A stretch of 64,000 bases of DNA from Mesorhizobium sp. M2A.F.Ca.ET.046.03.2.1 (GTDB lineage Bacteria > Pseudomonadota > Alphaproteobacteria > Rhizobiales > Rhizobiaceae). This document shows, in pieces, positions 47,456 to 56,421 of this stretch. The translations under genes were made by a program, and so were the position numbers. The stretch lies in the NCBI RefSeq assembly GCF_003952425.1, contig NZ_CP034449.1, forward strand, positions 3,844,001 through 3,908,000, given 5' to 3'. Position 1 is the stretch's first letter; each line of letters opens with the position of its first letter. The notes under the pieces are model-generated. The model saw only the letters and a list, made by a program, of their open reading frames with translations, had not been told where the DNA came from and did no database searches.

Positions 47456-48226
47456 ATGTCAGGCTTGCTCAGCGATCCGTGGTTCTATGCCGCCGCCATC
47501 CCGGCGGTGATCCTTGTCGGCCTGTCGAAAGGCGGCTTCGGCGGCGCCGTCGGCTTCGTCGGCGTGCCGTTGATGGCGCTGACCATCCCGCCGGTCCAGG
47601 CAGCGGCCATCCTGCTGCCGATCCTGTGCCTGATGGATATCGTTTCGGTGTGGACGTGGTGGGGCGTCTATGACCGCAAGATGCTGGTCGACATGATGCC
47701 CGGCGCCGTCATCGGCATCGGCCTCGGCTGGCTGACCGCCGCCTTGGTGACCGAGGAGATGGTGCGGCTGATCGTCGGCGCCGTCGCACTGGTGTTCGTG
47801 CTGCGCTGGCTCTACCTGCAGTTCCGCCATGGCGCCGATCACGCGGCGGAGCCGAACCGCATCGCCGCCGCTTGCTGGGGCACGGTGGCCGGCTTCACCA
47901 GCTTCGTCGCCCATGTCGGCGGTCCGCCCTTCCAGGTCTACGCGCTGCCGATCCGGCTCGACCCGAAAGTGCTGTCCGGAACCGCGGCGATCTTCTTTGC
48001 CGCCACCAACGCGCTGAAGCTCATCCCCTATTTCGCGCTCGGCCAGTTCGACACCGCCAACCTCACGGCCTCGGCGGTTCTGATGCCGCTGGCGCCGCTG
48101 TCTACCATCGCCGGCGCCTGGCTGGTGCGCCGCATGCGGCCGGAGATCTTCTATCCGTTCACCTACGCCACCGTCGCGGTGGTCGCCGTCAAGCTGCTGT
48201 GGGATGGCATAGTCGGCTTGATGTAG
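47456..48226 (+). CDS. TSUP-family transporter (TauE/SafE)
   Basis: The 256-residue protein has eight membrane helices and the paired TauE/SafE motifs VILVGLSKGGFGGAVGFVGV and GTVAGFTSFVAHVGGPPFQV. Members export sulfite, sulfoacetate or related anions. The start is uncertain: ATG 47456 gives the usual family length, with in-frame ATGs at 47375 and 47417. No sulfur-metabolism genes are adjacent. Confidence 0.9.
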   Translation: MSGLLSDPWFYAAAIPAVILVGLSKGGFGGAVGFVGVPLMALTIPPVQAAAILLPILCLMDIVSVWTWWGVYDRKMLVDMMPGAVIGIGLGWLTAALVTEEMVRLIVGAVALVFVLRWLYLQFRHGADHAAEPNRIAAACWGTVAGFTSFVAHVGGPPFQVYALPIRLDPKVLSGTAAIFFAATNALKLIPYFALGQFDTANLTASAVLMPLAPLSTIAGAWLVRRMRPEIFYPFTYATVAVVAVKLLWDGIVGLM

Positions 48227-48230
48227 AAAC

Positions 48231-48251
48231 GAGGCGGCCTTCAACCGCCTC
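48231..48251. terminator. Bidirectional terminator between convergent genes
   Basis: GAGGCGG (48231-48237) and CCGCCTC (48245-48251) form a 7-bp stem between the TSUP gene and DUF2269. T-runs are weak. Confidence 0.6.
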
Positions 48252-48270
48252 GCTCCAAAAGATGTAACGC

Positions 48271-48822
48271 TCAGGCGGCGCTCGGTACCAGCTGGCGGCC
48301 GCCGCCGAAGGCGAGCGCGGCGCCGAGCGCAATCACCATTGCCATGCCGGCAAGAATGCCGATGTCGTGCAGAGTGGGCTTCAGCACCATGTCGGCGATG
48401 ATCACCAGCATCACCGCATAATCGAGGCGCGCCCATCTCATCATGCGCTGGCCGATGGCAAGGACGGCGGGCGTCACACCCTGCTCGGCGACCATGGCGC
48501 CCATGCGCTCGCCGGTCGGCTTGAAGATCAGCATGCCGATCGAGAAGGTCGTGGCATAGCCGACGAGGCCGATGACGATCCACAGTTCGGTGAAGCCGAC
48601 CCAGAAACCGCACATGACGAGGCCGAAGATCAGCGTCAGCATCGACATCGGCGCGAAGAACCTGCCGCCGAGCTGTCCGCTGGCGCGCATTGCCTGCAGC
48701 TTGTCCTCGATGTTGCCGGCGCGCTCGGCCAGCACGCCGAGCAGGAACAGCACGAAGCCGCCGCCGACCCACAAAATAGCCGAAACGACGTGAAGGAATT
48801 TGACGATCGAATACCAATCCAT
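48271..48822 (-). CDS. DUF2269 membrane protein
   Basis: The 183-residue protein has four membrane helices and the DUF2269 pattern WYSIVKFLHVVSAILWVGGG with a histidine in helix 1, and WARLDYAVMLVIIADMVLKP. ATG 48822 follows GGGAGC. The histidine/tryptophan pattern resembles haem-binding membrane families, but this is not demonstrated. Function unknown. Confidence 0.85.
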   Translation of the reverse strand: MDWYSIVKFLHVVSAILWVGGGFVLFLLGVLAERAGNIEDKLQAMRASGQLGGRFFAPMSMLTLIFGLVMCGFWVGFTELWIVIGLVGYATTFSIGMLIFKPTGERMGAMVAEQGVTPAVLAIGQRMMRWARLDYAVMLVIIADMVLKPTLHDIGILAGMAMVIALGAALAFGGGRQLVPSAA

Positions 48823-49055
48823 GGTTTGCTCCCGGAGATCCTGCCTGATTTCAAGCGGCGAGGATTTGCGCGCCGCTTCAGAGGAGCGGGCTTTTGCGTG
48901 GCGCGTGTTTCGGAACGATGCCGCGGCAGCGGCGGGCATGTTACAGGCGGCCACGATCGGCATTCGAAAATCCGGTTTTAGACGATCCCCAGCGGCGGAG
49001 CCGCTGTCCTGTTCCGGCACAGGGAAGCGCGTTCGCTTAAAAAATCGCCGCCGCG

Positions 49056-49070
49056 TTAAGGGTTCGTTAA
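49056..49070 (+). promoter_or_regulatory. CtrA-type box upstream of the sRNA candidate
   Basis: TTAA (49056-49059) - 7 bp - TTAA (49067-49070) matches the CtrA recognition sequence TTAA-N7-TTAA. It is centred about 33 bp before the predicted start of the sRNA candidate, the position used by CtrA-activated promoters; TACTAT (49085-49090) fits a -10. Confidence 0.65.
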
Positions 49071-49092
49071 GCTTTACAGGCGTTTACTATGC

Positions 49093-49193
49093 ACATCCAG
49101 TTTTGCTGGATTCTTACCGAGTGGTTGGAGCCACTTTGTTTGACGCCTCCCTGTTAAACTCCTGAGAGCCGCCTTATCCGCGGCTCTTTTTTT
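49093..49193 (+). ncRNA. Candidate structured small RNA with terminator, near rcdA
   Basis: Three consecutive hairpins: ATCCAG-TTTTG-CTGGAT (49095-49111), AGTGG-TTGGAG-CCACT (49120-49135) and the terminator GAGCCGC / GCGGCTC (49166-49186) followed by seven Ts. The unpaired stretch between hairpins 2 and 3 contains GCCTCCCTG and CTCCTG, anti-Shine-Dalgarno-like segments. No open frame. Preceded by a CtrA-type box and a -10-like TACTAT. Size about 100 nt; ends approximate. Confidence 0.62.
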
Positions 49194-49226
49194 GTCCACG
49201 GGCGGCCGGCTCCAAAGCAGCCGGCG

Positions 49227-49241
49227 TTAACCGTTTGTTAA
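49227..49241 (+). promoter_or_regulatory. CtrA-type box upstream of rcdA
   Basis: TTAA (49227-49230) - CCGTTTG - TTAA (49238-49241), 117 bp before the rcdA start. A full TTAA-N7-TTAA site in the sense orientation. Confidence 0.65.
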
Positions 49242-49357
49242 ACATGCGCTTGCCTTCATGGGCATCGAAGCGCATTTTCAAGCCTCAGTCAGTTAAGGGT
49301 GCTGGCCACGTCGGCAAGGATAGTCGAATCGGCTGGCGGCAGTGCAGGGGCGTATCG

Positions 49358-49888
49358 ATGAACGAGCCTTCGAAGGGCAGCGCGAAAACCATCAAGCTGG
49401 CGGAGCGCCGGGTTTTCTCCCAATCCTTCAAGCCGCTCTACCAGGAAGGCATGGGGCTGGTCGAGCAGGCCGCCGAATATCTCGATGGCAAGGGCAGGCT
49501 CGAGGCCAAGAAATTGTCGCGCACGGCCGCGACCCTCTATGCAGCGGAATCGATGCGGCTGACCACAAGGCTGATGCAGGTCGCCTCCTGGCTGCTGCTG
49601 CAGCGCGCGGCGAATTCCGGCGAGATGACGCGCGACCAGGTGGCCTCGGAGAAATCCAAGGTGCGGCTGGATACCGCGTCGGCGCATGACGAGGCGCTTG
49701 GCTGGAACGAGCTGCCGAAGGAATTTCTCGATCTGGTGACGCGCTCGCTACGCCTGCAGGCGCTGGTACGGCGCATGGACGAGGAAATCTATGGCGGCGT
49801 CGTCGCCGAGACGCACGCGCCCAGCCGCCGGGCCAATCCGGTTTCCGACCAGATCAGCCTTTTGAATACGGCGTTCGCGCGCGGCTGA
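49358..49888 (+). CDS. rcdA: RcdA-like ClpXP adaptor (DUF1465)
   Basis: In Caulobacter RcdA helps present CtrA and other substrates to ClpXP during the cell cycle. The 176-residue helical protein contains VFSQSFKPLYQEGMGLVEQA, then AATLYAAESMRLTTRLMQVA and LVTRSLRLQALVRRMDEEIY, as in DUF1465/RcdA. ATG 49358 is chosen from the conserved N-terminus. A CtrA box upstream suggests CtrA controls its own turnover factor, as reported for Caulobacter. Confidence 0.88.
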   Translation: MNEPSKGSAKTIKLAERRVFSQSFKPLYQEGMGLVEQAAEYLDGKGRLEAKKLSRTAATLYAAESMRLTTRLMQVASWLLLQRAANSGEMTRDQVASEKSKVRLDTASAHDEALGWNELPKEFLDLVTRSLRLQALVRRMDEEIYGGVVAETHAPSRRANPVSDQISLLNTAFARG

Positions 49889-50167
49889 CACCGCGTTTGC
49901 AACAAACGCTGAGTAGCGCGGGCGGCTTCCCCCATCGAGCCGTGATCGGCGCAAATCAAGCGCCTCTGGCCTCCAGCCACTTTTCGATGTTGCGGCAGCA
50001 GCTTTCGGCGCATTGAAGGCCGTGCCCACCTTCGCGAGAAAGATCACCCTTGCCTGGAAGCGATAGGCCTCTAGTTGGAGCCGTTCGCCGCAGCCGGGTC
50101 GACCCGAGCCGGATTTGCAAGAAAATCACCGTCACTGTGACCAAAGCAGATTGCGAGGCTTGATCCC

Positions 50168-51232
50168 GTGCATTCGCCATTGGACCGCATTCCGGTATCG
50201 ATCATCATCCCTAACTACAATTACGAACAGTTTCTCGGGCGCGCCATCGACAGCGCGTTGGAGCAGGACCACCGAAATGTCGAGGTCGTGGTCGTCGACG
50301 ACGCTTCGACCGATGCGTCGGTGGCCGTCATCGAATCCTATGGCGACAAGATCCGCCCGTGCCTGAGGCGCAGGAATGGCGGGCATGGCGCAGCATTCAA
50401 CACCGGATTCGAGGCGAGCACCGGGGCGATCATCCTTTTCCTGGACGCCGACGATTATCTCTATCCGAACGCCGTCTCCGAGGTCCTGGACGAGTGGGAT
50501 GCAGATGTCGCCCAGGCGCAATTCCGGCTGCATCTCGTTGATGAGGACCAGCAGATCAAGGATGTCTTTCCCCCTCCCGAACAGCCGTTCGATTCAGGCG
50601 ACGTCGTGCCGGAATTGTTGCGCAAGGGGCGCTACCGTACGACGGTGACAAGCGGGCTGGCGTTCGACCGCGAGGCGCTGGAACCGATAATGCCCATGCC
50701 TGAAAGCGATTTCCGGCAAGGCGCCGATGGCTATCTGGCGACACTGGCGCCGCTTCACGGAGAAGTGAAATCCATCGACACCTGCCTTGGCGCCTACCGC
50801 ATCCACGGCTCCAACCATTCGGTCTTCGACGAGAAGCTTGCCGAGCGGGCGCGCTGGCGCATGCAGCATGACTTCCGGCGCCTCGAAGCCCTGTCCGACC
50901 GGGCGGCCGAGATCGGCTTGACCATGCCGCCGGATGCCGGCCTTCACGATCCGGTTCACCTGGAAGAGCGGCTGGCTTCGCTCTGCGTCGATGAGCCCCA
51001 GCATCCGGTTGAAACCGACTCCCGGCTGGGCCTGGCAAGAGCGGGCGCCGCCGCCAGCCTGGAAATGAACGCATCCTGGCGGCGGCGGGCTGCCCTGGCG
51101 GCCTGGTTCCTCAGCATCGGAATCCTGCCGCGGCGCATGGGCAATGCGGTGCTGGCATGGAAGCTGGTCGCGTCGTCCCGGCCGGCGGTTCTCACGCGGC
51201 TGTCGAAAACCATCCGTCGCGTGACGAACTAG
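50168..51232 (+). CDS. Glycosyltransferase family 2
   Basis: The 354-residue GT-A enzyme opens PVSIIIPNYNYEQFLGRAID and has VVVVDDASTD and the metal-binding DxD in LFLDADDYLYP. The C-terminal ~100 residues carry one hydrophobic stretch (AALAAWFLSIGILP) that may associate with the membrane. It probably works on an exopolysaccharide or envelope glycan. No other glycan genes are adjacent. The start is GTG at 50168. The 361-bp repeat copy B begins 9 bp after its stop. Confidence 0.9.
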   Translation: MHSPLDRIPVSIIIPNYNYEQFLGRAIDSALEQDHRNVEVVVVDDASTDASVAVIESYGDKIRPCLRRRNGGHGAAFNTGFEASTGAIILFLDADDYLYPNAVSEVLDEWDADVAQAQFRLHLVDEDQQIKDVFPPPEQPFDSGDVVPELLRKGRYRTTVTSGLAFDREALEPIMPMPESDFRQGADGYLATLAPLHGEVKSIDTCLGAYRIHGSNHSVFDEKLAERARWRMQHDFRRLEALSDRAAEIGLTMPPDAGLHDPVHLEERLASLCVDEPQHPVETDSRLGLARAGAAASLEMNASWRRRAALAAWFLSIGILPRRMGNAVLAWKLVASSRPAVLTRLSKTIRRVTN

Positions 51233-51241
51233 GTTCGCGAC

Positions 51242-51603
51242 ACAGGGATTTTGAAAGGTTGCTGTTTGTCTTGGCGCAAGATTTTCCATTCATTTGCGTG
51301 AAATCAGCGCAAACGCTGGAGATTGGTTGAAGCCGCCCCAACCTCGTCATTCTATGGCGGAGCAAGGAGCGAAGCGACGCGGCGCAGACCATAGAATCCA
51401 TGCCGTGACTTGAACGCGGCGCCACGGTGCAGAATTCTGCTCCGTTGCACGCCTTGGCGAAGGTAACGGCATGGATTCCAGGGTCTTCGCGACGGAGCTT
51501 CGCTCCTGCTCCGCCCTGGAATGACGATCGCAAAGGGCGTTTCGGCCAATCTCCAACGCAATTCCGCCTGCCAACGCCAACAGAGCCGACCGGCCAAATC
51601 CCC
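51242..51603. repeat. 362-bp dispersed repeat, copy B (double-hairpin intergenic element)
   Basis: Aligned along its length with 20634-20994. Both hairpin stems are conserved: ATTCTATGG (51349-51357) with CCATAGAAT (51389-51397) and ATTCCAGGG (51475-51483) with CCCTGGAAT (51514-51522). Loop sequences, especially in the second hairpin, differ from copy A. It starts next to the glycosyltransferase stop and ends 102 bp before ruvC. Confidence 0.9.
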
Positions 51604-51705
51604 TACGGCCTGCGACACCGGTCAGGCGCGATCTTGGGATCGCGACCGTTTCCGGTTTGTTCACATTTCGCTGGCATCGCTTGCCGCCGAGGTTAAACTT
51701 GGCGC

Positions 51706-52215
51706 ATGGGGGAAGCGATTCGCATCATCGGCATCGATCCGGGCCTGAGGCGCACCGGATGGGGCATCATCGATAGCCTCGGCAATTCGCTGCGCTTCGT
51801 CGCGTCCGGCACCGTGCGCTCGGATGACAAGGCGCCGCTCGCGACGCGGCTCTGCCAATTGCATGACGGGCTGGCCGAGGTGCTGCATCAGGCCATGCCG
51901 CATGAGGCCGCGGTCGAACAGACCTTCGTCAACAAGGACGCGACGGCGACCCTGAAGCTCGGCCAGGCGCGCGGCATCGCCATGCTGGTGCCGGCGCGCG
52001 CCGGGCTGGTCGTCGCCGAATACGCGCCCAATGCGGTCAAGAAGGCGGTGATCGGCGTCGGCCATGGCGAGAAGAAGCAGATCCATATGATGGTCAAGGT
52101 GCTGATGCCGAAGGCGGTCTTCGACACGGATGATGCTGCCGACGCCCTGGCCATCGCCATCTGCCATGCGCATCATCGTCCGAGTGTCGCCTATCGGATG
52201 GCGGTTTCGGGGTGA
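51706..52215 (+). CDS. ruvC: Holliday junction endodeoxyribonuclease RuvC
   Basis: Resolves Holliday junctions after RuvAB branch migration. The 169-residue protein has the catalytic acidic residues in [34 protein letters not shown] and [18 protein letters not shown]. Upstream is the dispersed repeat copy B rather than yebC. Operon with ruvA (10-bp gap) and ruvB. Confidence 0.97.
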   Translation: MGEAIRIIGIDPGLRRTGWGIIDSLGNSLRFVASGTVRSDDKAPLATRLCQLHDGLAEVLHQAMPHEAAVEQTFVNKDATATLKLGQARGIAMLVPARAGLVVAEYAPNAVKKAVIGVGHGEKKQIHMMVKVLMPKAVFDTDDAADALAIAICHAHHRPSVAYRMAVSG

Positions 52216-52225
52216 GGGGAAAATC

Positions 52226-52846
52226 ATGATCGGCAAGCTGAAAGGCATGCTGGACGAGATCGACGAAGATAGCTGCGTCATCGACGTGCATGGCGTCGGC
52301 TATGTCGCCCATTGCTCGGCGCGCACGCTGGCATCACTGCCGTCGCCCGGCGAGGCGGTGGTGCTTTTCATCGAGACCTATGTGCGCGAGGACATGATCC
52401 GGCTCTACGGCTTCCAGACGGGGCTGGAGCGCGAGTGGTTCCGGCTTTTGATGAACAATGTGCAGGGCGTCGGCGCCAAGGTGGCGTTGGCGGTGCTGTC
52501 GACGCTGGCGCCGGCCGACCTCGCCAACGCCATCGCGCTGCGCGACATCGCCATGGTTTCCCGCGCGCCCGGCGTGGGCAAGAAGGTGGCCGAGCGCATC
52601 GTCACCGAATTGCGCACCAAGGCGCCGGCCTATGCTGGCGCGGCGACCGGCACGATCGGCCTCAAGCAGGAACTCGGCGAAGGCGTCGCGGCCGCGCCGA
52701 TCACGGATGCGGTCTCGGCGCTCGTCAATCTCGGCTATTCGCGCGACATAGCGGCAAACGCGGTCGCGGCGGCGCTGAAGTCGGCCGGCGACGGAGCGGA
52801 TGCCTCGAAGTTGATCCGTTTCGGGCTCAAGGAACTGGCGCGATGA
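52226..52846 (+). CDS. ruvA: Holliday junction branch migration protein RuvA
   Basis: Binds the four-way junction as a tetramer and loads RuvB. The 206-residue protein shows the OB domain ([26 protein letters not shown]), the HhH motifs ([37 protein letters not shown]) and the C-terminal RuvB-binding domain ([19 protein letters not shown]). ATG 52226 follows GAGGGGAAAATC. Confidence 0.97.
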   Translation: MIGKLKGMLDEIDEDSCVIDVHGVGYVAHCSARTLASLPSPGEAVVLFIETYVREDMIRLYGFQTGLEREWFRLLMNNVQGVGAKVALAVLSTLAPADLANAIALRDIAMVSRAPGVGKKVAERIVTELRTKAPAYAGAATGTIGLKQELGEGVAAAPITDAVSALVNLGYSRDIAANAVAAALKSAGDGADASKLIRFGLKELAR

Positions 52847-52889
52847 GGCGACGCTTGTCCCGCCAGCGGTCCTATGCAAGGAAGGCGGC

Positions 52890-53927
52890 ATGAGCCTTTC
52901 GCCCCGCCTCATTGCACCCGACAAGCGCGGCGAGGATGCCGAGCAGACGCTGCGGCCGCAGTCGCTCGACGAGTTCGTCGGCCAGGCTGCGGTGCGCGCC
53001 AATCTCAAGGTCTTCGTCGATGCTGCCAAGAGCCGCGGCGAGGCGCTCGACCATGTGCTTTTCGTCGGCCCGCCGGGGCTCGGCAAGACGACGCTGGCGC
53101 AGATCATGGCGCGCGAGCTCGGCGTCAACTTCCGCTCGACCTCCGGCCCGGTCATCGCCAAGGCCGGCGACCTTGCCGCGCTGCTCACCAATCTGGAGGA
53201 GCGCGATGTGCTCTTCATCGACGAGATCCACCGCCTCAACCCGGCGGTCGAGGAGATCCTCTATCCGGCGATGGAGGATTTTCAGCTCGACCTGATCATC
53301 GGCGAGGGGCCGGCGGCGCGCTCGGTCAAGATCGACCTTGCCCGTTTCACCTTGGTCGCGGCGACAACCCGGCTCGGGCTCTTGACCAATCCGCTGCGCG
53401 ACCGGTTCGGCATTCCGGTGCGGCTCAATTTCTACACGGTCGAGGAGCTGGAGCAGATCGTGCGCCGCGGCGCCCGGATCCTCTCGATGCCACTCGGCGA
53501 CGACGGGGCGGTCGAGATCGCGCGCCGCGCGCGCGGCACGCCGCGCATCGCCGGCCGGCTCTTGCGCCGCGTGCGCGACTTCGCCAGCGTCGCCGGTGCC
53601 GCGCATGTCGACCGCAAGATCGCCGACGAGGCGCTGACCAGGCTGGAGGTCGATGCGCTCGGCCTCGACGCGCTCGACCGCCGCTATCTGTCGATGATCG
53701 CGCGCAATTTCGGCGGCGGGCCGGTCGGCATCGAGACGATCGCGGCCGGGCTTTCGGAGCCGCGCGACGCTATCGAGGACATCATCGAGCCCTATCTCAT
53801 CCAGCAGGGTTTCATCCAGCGCACGCCGCGCGGGCGCGTGCTGACCGCCAATGCCTGGCGGCATCTGGGGCTCGACCCGCCAAAGGATATCGCGCAGCAG
53901 CAGATCAGCCTGTTCCAGGAAGAGTAA
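52890..53927 (+). CDS. ruvB: Holliday junction branch migration helicase RuvB
   Basis: AAA+ motor of branch migration. The 345-residue protein has Walker [12 protein letters not shown] (residues 60-70), Walker [13 protein letters not shown], sensor 1 [10 protein letters not shown] and the winged-helix C-terminus ([14 protein letters not shown]). The gap of 43 bp after ruvA contains AAGGAAGG before ATG. Confidence 0.97.
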   Translation: MSLSPRLIAPDKRGEDAEQTLRPQSLDEFVGQAAVRANLKVFVDAAKSRGEALDHVLFVGPPGLGKTTLAQIMARELGVNFRSTSGPVIAKAGDLAALLTNLEERDVLFIDEIHRLNPAVEEILYPAMEDFQLDLIIGEGPAARSVKIDLARFTLVAATTRLGLLTNPLRDRFGIPVRLNFYTVEELEQIVRRGARILSMPLGDDGAVEIARRARGTPRIAGRLLRRVRDFASVAGAAHVDRKIADEALTRLEVDALGLDALDRRYLSMIARNFGGGPVGIETIAAGLSEPRDAIEDIIEPYLIQQGFIQRTPRGRVLTANAWRHLGLDPPKDIAQQQISLFQEE

Positions 53928-54061
53928 CGCAGATTTGTTCGCCGCTCGGCCAAGCAAGGGGCCGATCTGCGCAGAATCTGCGCGCCTTGGCCCAGCTCAG
54001 GGCGCAATTGCCGCCTTTAAGGCAGCTTCCTGGTAGAAACCCAAGGGGCTTGGGCCGTTCC

Positions 54062-54964
54062 ATGATCACCAGACGCGGTTTCCTGCGCCTTGTCGGCGGC
54101 TCGGCCTTCGCCATGGTGTCGCTCGGCGCCTATGCGGTCGGCATCGAGCCGATGCTGCTGACGCGTGTGAAGCGCTACGCGCTGACGCCGCCGCACTGGC
54201 CGGCCGGACTCAAGCTGCGCGTCGTGGCGCTGGCCGACATCCACGCCTGCCGGCCCTGGATGACGCCGGAGCGGATCGCGGCGCTTGCAGAGCAGGCCAA
54301 TGCGCTGCAGCCGGATGTCATCGTCATGCTTGGCGATTATCCTGCGGGAACCCGCATGGTGACCGGCTGGGTGAACGCATCCGAATGGGCGCCGGCGCTC
54401 TCCGGGCTGAAGGCGCCGCTCGGCGTGTTCTCGATCCTCGGCAATCACGACTGGTGGGAGGATCGCTCGGCACAGGCGGCTGGGGCAGGGCCGACAATTT
54501 CCCGCAAGGCGCTCGAGGCTGTCGGCATTCCGGTGCTGGAGAACGACGTCGTGCGGCTGGAAAAGGACGGCAAAGGCTTTTGGATTGCCGGGCTGGCCGA
54601 CCAGATTGCGCTGCTGCCGGACAGGGCCAAGGGCCGCAGGGGGCTCACCGGCCTCGACGATCTTCCCGGCACGTTGGCCAAGGTCGGCGACAGGGATCCC
54701 ATCATCCTGCTCGCGCATGAGCCGGACATCTTTCCAAAGGTGCCCTGGCGGGTTTCGCTGACGCTGTCCGGTCACACCCATGGCGGACAGGTGCGGCTGT
54801 TCGGCTATTCGCCGGTCGTGCCTTCCGCCTATGGCAACCGCTATGCCTATGGCCATGTCGTCGAGAACGACCGCAACCTGATCGTCTCGGGCGGTCTCGG
54901 CTTCAGCATTGCGCCGGTCCGTTTCGGTGTGCGGCCGGAGATACTCCAAATCGATCTTGGCTAA
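54062..54964 (+). CDS. Tat-exported metallophosphoesterase
   Basis: The 300-residue protein has a twin-arginine signal (TRRGFLRLVGGSAFAMVSL) and the calcineurin-like motifs VVALADIHA, VIVMLGDYP, SILGNHDWWED, ILLAHEPD and LSGHTHGGQ. Similar to periplasmic YaeI-type phosphoesterases that act on lipid A precursors or phospholipids. The stop is directly followed by the 140-bp palindromic repeat. Confidence 0.9.
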   Translation: MITRRGFLRLVGGSAFAMVSLGAYAVGIEPMLLTRVKRYALTPPHWPAGLKLRVVALADIHACRPWMTPERIAALAEQANALQPDVIVMLGDYPAGTRMVTGWVNASEWAPALSGLKAPLGVFSILGNHDWWEDRSAQAAGAGPTISRKALEAVGIPVLENDVVRLEKDGKGFWIAGLADQIALLPDRAKGRRGLTGLDDLPGTLAKVGDRDPIILLAHEPDIFPKVPWRVSLTLSGHTHGGQVRLFGYSPVVPSAYGNRYAYGHVVENDRNLIVSGGLGFSIAPVRFGVRPEILQIDLG

Positions 54965-55104
54965 GGCGTACCGATATTCAGGTGAGGCCGGCCTGCGAAT
55001 GCCGGTTTCCTGCGCTTCCGGTGCTCACGTACTTTAAGTACGCTCCGCTCCGGTTCTCGGAACCCGCCATTCTCGACTCGGCCTGACCTGAATCTCGGTA
55101 CGCC
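54965..55104. repeat. 140-bp imperfect palindrome, copy 1
   Basis: GGCGTACCGATATTCAGGT at the left end pairs with the reverse complement at the right end (ACCTGAATCTCGGTACGCC). The centre is the perfect palindrome CGTACTTTAAGTACG (55028-55042). It fills the gap between convergent genes. A second copy lies at 56882-57079. Confidence 0.9.
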
Positions 55105-55117
55105 TTGGTTTGCTGCC

Positions 55118-56350
55118 TTACCGCAGCGACCTGATCACATCCATCACATTGGGTTCCGCCTTCTCGCCGTCGAACGCATCGACGACGCCGAAGGCGCCGC
55201 CATAGCTCCACACCGACCAGGAAAAACCATACGCCTCGGCGCGGGCGATCATGTAGCCCACATAGGCGGCGCGGTACGCTGCCGGCATGACGAAGCCGTT
55301 GCCGTATTCCTTGCGGATCATGCCGAATTCGCCAAGCGTGATATCCTGAGGCTTGATGCCGTTGGCCTTCGCCCAGGCGTCGACCGTCCTGAACGGCGCA
55401 TCCATGACGGCGGCCAGCTTTTCGGGACTGTCCATCGCTGCCACCTGTTCGTCGAGATAGGCGAGCATGCCGCTCTGCCGCGCCCAGGGCGCCTCGGCCT
55501 TGATCCGATCGCGGATCGTGTCCAGCGTCACGTCCAATTGCGGCTTGGGAACGGCTGTGAGCGGATAGGGCAGGCCGGTGACGTATTGGATGAAATCGCC
55601 GGCCCAGGTCGCTCCCTGGTGTGTCAGAAGGAACGGGTCGTAGGAATGGAAGGTCCAGATGATGTTGTCGTCGGGGATCGTCCCGGGGTCGATCCTGGCC
55701 AGGGACTCCGCGTTTGAAAAGCAGCCGCCGGTCAGGATCAGCGTGAGCCTGGTGGCGGAAGCTCGCGCGGCCGCGAACAGCTTTTTCTGGCGGTCGGGCC
55801 AAAGGTTGGTGCCGTTCGCGTCGCAATCGACGATCGGCTCGTTCATCAGCTCCAGCGCGACCTGCTTCGGATCTTCCCGGGCCAGCGTCTTTGCCATGTT
55901 GCGCACGACCTCGGCATAGGCGTCGAACGTCGCCGGACCGTCCATCACCTGCCCCATGCCGATCTTGCGGTCGCCGCCCGCGGGGATCAGATGCAGGTCG
56001 ACGATCACCTTCAGGCCGGCGCGGTTGATCATGCGCGCCGAGTCGAGCACGCTGGCATAGAGGTCGTCGCGAAGCGCTTCGGTCCGGTCCGAGAGAAAGG
56101 GCGAGGGATCGACCGGCATGCGCAGGAAATCGAGACCGGCATCCTTGAGCGCCTTGAGGTCGTCCTGCTTGAGGAATTTGCGCCACTCCGGATAAGGCAG
56201 GATCGCCCGGCGATCGCTCCATTTGTCCTCGGTGGGCCAGGTGACCCATCGGTCGAGATTGAGGCCGCGTTTCATCGAGAACGTCGCTGCCCCGGCCGGC
56301 AGCGCCAGCGCGCCGAGCGCAAGCAGCGCCGCCATCAAGCTCTTGATCAT
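55118..56350 (-). CDS. Glycoside hydrolase family 5 (cellulase-like), secreted
   Basis: The 410-residue protein has a Sec signal peptide (LMAALLALGALALPAGA) and a GH5 barrel: FSMKRGLNLDRWVTWPTEDK, AGLKVIVDLHLIP, the acid/base glutamate in ALELMNEPIVD and the nucleophile in ITLGEFGMIR, with WSVWSYGGAFG at the end. Likely hydrolyses a beta-glucan; in rhizobia such enzymes can act on cellulose fibrils or plant cell walls. The start may be ATG 56368 or 56350; neither has a clear ribosome site. Divergent from ybgC. Confidence 0.88.
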   Translation of the reverse strand: MIKSLMAALLALGALALPAGAATFSMKRGLNLDRWVTWPTEDKWSDRRAILPYPEWRKFLKQDDLKALKDAGLDFLRMPVDPSPFLSDRTEALRDDLYASVLDSARMINRAGLKVIVDLHLIPAGGDRKIGMGQVMDGPATFDAYAEVVRNMAKTLAREDPKQVALELMNEPIVDCDANGTNLWPDRQKKLFAAARASATRLTLILTGGCFSNAESLARIDPGTIPDDNIIWTFHSYDPFLLTHQGATWAGDFIQYVTGLPYPLTAVPKPQLDVTLDTIRDRIKAEAPWARQSGMLAYLDEQVAAMDSPEKLAAVMDAPFRTVDAWAKANGIKPQDITLGEFGMIRKEYGNGFVMPAAYRAAYVGYMIARAEAYGFSWSVWSYGGAFGVVDAFDGEKAEPNVMDVIRSLR

Positions 56351-56421
56351 CGTGCCCAACAGTGCCATCCCGTTCCCGCGCGAGAGACACCTGCCCTTCT
56401 GGGCCGAAAAAGGAAAGCGCG

